The notes under the pieces: generated by a model | Seen by the model: only the letters and a program-made list of their open reading frames with translations | Databases searched by the model: none | Told to the model about the DNA's origin: nothing | In this document: positions 63,479 to 64,000 of the stretch, in pieces | How positions within the stretch are numbered: the stretch's first letter is position 1 | How the letters are laid out: each line of letters opens with the position of its first letter | Source: Acholeplasmataceae bacterium | GTDB taxonomy: Bacteria; Bacillota_I; Bacilli_A; Acholeplasmatales; Acholeplasmataceae | NCBI GenBank assembly: GCA_030603805.1 | Contig: JAUVXD010000006.1 | Location: forward strand, 1-64,000 | Reading direction: 5' to 3' | DNA length: 64,000 bases | Translations under genes and position numbers: made by a program

Positions 63479-63633
63479 TATTTAAACGCTATTTTCCAAT
63501 GAAAACGCATACTATTTCGCTTATATAGAACTATTTTAAGAATATTTACCTGTTTTCTGAAATATTTCATGTTTTTTTCTAATTGAGTGGTATTTCCATA
63601 TTCAAAGTAATGACAATTTACTGAAAGCCTTAC

Positions 63634-63645
63634 GCATGCGCATGC
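63634..63645. repeat. 12-bp GC-rich palindrome in an AT-rich gap
   Basis: GCATGCGCATGC is a perfect palindrome with strictly alternating purines and pyrimidines over about 17 bases including flanks. It stands out in the AT-rich gap upstream of oppA. Confidence 0.6.
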
Positions 63646-63670
63646 ATTTAAAAATAAGGTTAGATGATAG

Positions 63671-63705
63671 AAAAAAAAGATGTGCCGACATCATCGACAC
63701 ATCTT
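63671..63705 (-). terminator. Terminator of nifJ
   Basis: AGATGTG TCGA TGATG TCGG CACATCT stem followed by eight T on the minus strand. Confidence 0.88.
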
Positions 63706-63715
63706 GTGATTTTAA

Positions 63716-64000
63716 TTATGCTTTGTTTTCTTGACCTTCTGGTGTGTAATCCATGGCAAGATATCTCTTATACATTGCCCATCTTCTCTTCGCATCACTT
63801 AAATTCTTATCTAAAAGTTCTGCTGCATGATCTGGATTGATTTGTGCAAGTTGAGCGTATCTTGATTCTGAAAGTAAGTAGTCATGATATTTGTCCCAAA
63901 CAGGTTGTTTGGAATCAATAATAAATGGGTTCTTACCTTCTTGTTCTCTTCTTGGGTCAAATCTAAATGTTGGCCAGTAACCACATTCAGTTGCAAGTTT
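63716..64000 (-). CDS. nifJ: Pyruvate:ferredoxin (flavodoxin) oxidoreductase, C-terminal part
   Basis: The last 94 codons of a frame open at the window edge. KLATECGYWPTFRFDPRRE then EGKNPFIIDSKQP and AKRRWAMYKRYLAMD match the C-terminus of NifJ-type oxidoreductases, which turn pyruvate plus CoA into acetyl-CoA and reduced ferredoxin using TPP and 4Fe-4S clusters. Its Fe-S need fits the suf operon nearby. The bulk of the gene lies beyond base 64000. Confidence 0.87.
   Translation of the reverse strand, partial: KLATECGYWPTFRFDPRREQEGKNPFIIDSKQPVWDKYHDYLLSESRYAQLAQINPDHAAELLDKNLSDAKRRWAMYKRYLAMDYTPEGQENKA

Overview
The window looks like chromosome from a low-GC, probably wall-less relative of Acholeplasma (Mollicutes, standard genetic code). 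Genes such as ung, trmH and the Nudix gene end in TGA, Trp is read by TGG (also in the trpS T-box specifier), and promoters are AT-rich TTGACA/TATAAT types. Gene order follows Bacillus-type Firmicutes (rpsB-tsf-pyrH-frr-uppS-cdsA-dxr-rseP; trmFO-xerC; rpsP-khpA-rimM-trmD; sufCDSUB), with many ATGA-type overlaps. The species cannot be settled from the 77 bases of 16S rRNA present. No tRNA, CRISPR, transposase or phage gene was seen. About 80 percent of the genes lie on the minus strand, running towards base 1.

Layout. 1-77 is the 5' end of a 16S rRNA gene with boxA and promoter to 222. 391-12137 is a long minus-strand housekeeping run: trmFO, xerC, nudix, dut, rpsB, tsf, pyrH, frr, uppS, cdsA, dxr, rseP and a membrane protein. 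12235-13335 is a lipoprotein with an FMN-binding-like motif. 13351-15605 is a tetrahydrofolate riboswitch driving folC and a FolT-type ECF transporter. 15606-19657 is the most unusual stretch: a consensus promoter and a cyclic di-GMP-I riboswitch precede two small secreted proteins with SipW-type signal peptides, followed by two SipW-type signal peptidases, a degenerate third one, and ung. Then come gapA (19778-20859), a plus-strand block (CYTH protein, DUF1576-like transporter, pepF, T-box trpS) with spx in between, and minus-strand dagK-like, T-box tyrS and a CcpA-like LacI regulator.

30607-35023 holds rplS, an LtaS-like enzyme, trmD, rimM, khpA and rpsP. 35043-41142 has ylbG, ylbF, rsuA-like, def, a TIM-barrel protein, a SpoU methyltransferase, thiI, a GAF-type methionine sulfoxide reductase and rpsD. 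41148-46882 has twin membrane proteins, the glycolytic set pgk / XRE-cupin / ptsH / tpiA, a ComK-like protein and a sugar ABC ATPase. 46881-49112 has a PucR-type HTH protein and two trypsin-like lipoproteins (one apparently catalytic, one degenerate). 49131-53866 is sufCDSUB. 53958-54157 is an unassigned RNA-like element before a membrane protein gene. 54964-63478 is an oligopeptide ABC transporter with large insertions, and 63716-64000 is the C-terminus of pyruvate:ferredoxin oxidoreductase.

How the parts work together: glycolysis (gapA, pgk, tpiA) feeds pyruvate to an Fe-S dependent oxidoreductase (nifJ) whose clusters need the Suf system. Peptides enter through Opp and are cut by PepF. RNA control is heavy for one window: two T-boxes, two metabolite or second-messenger riboswitches and likely r-protein leaders. 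The second-messenger-gated secretion cassette at 16-19.7 kb is the best candidate for a poorly described system.
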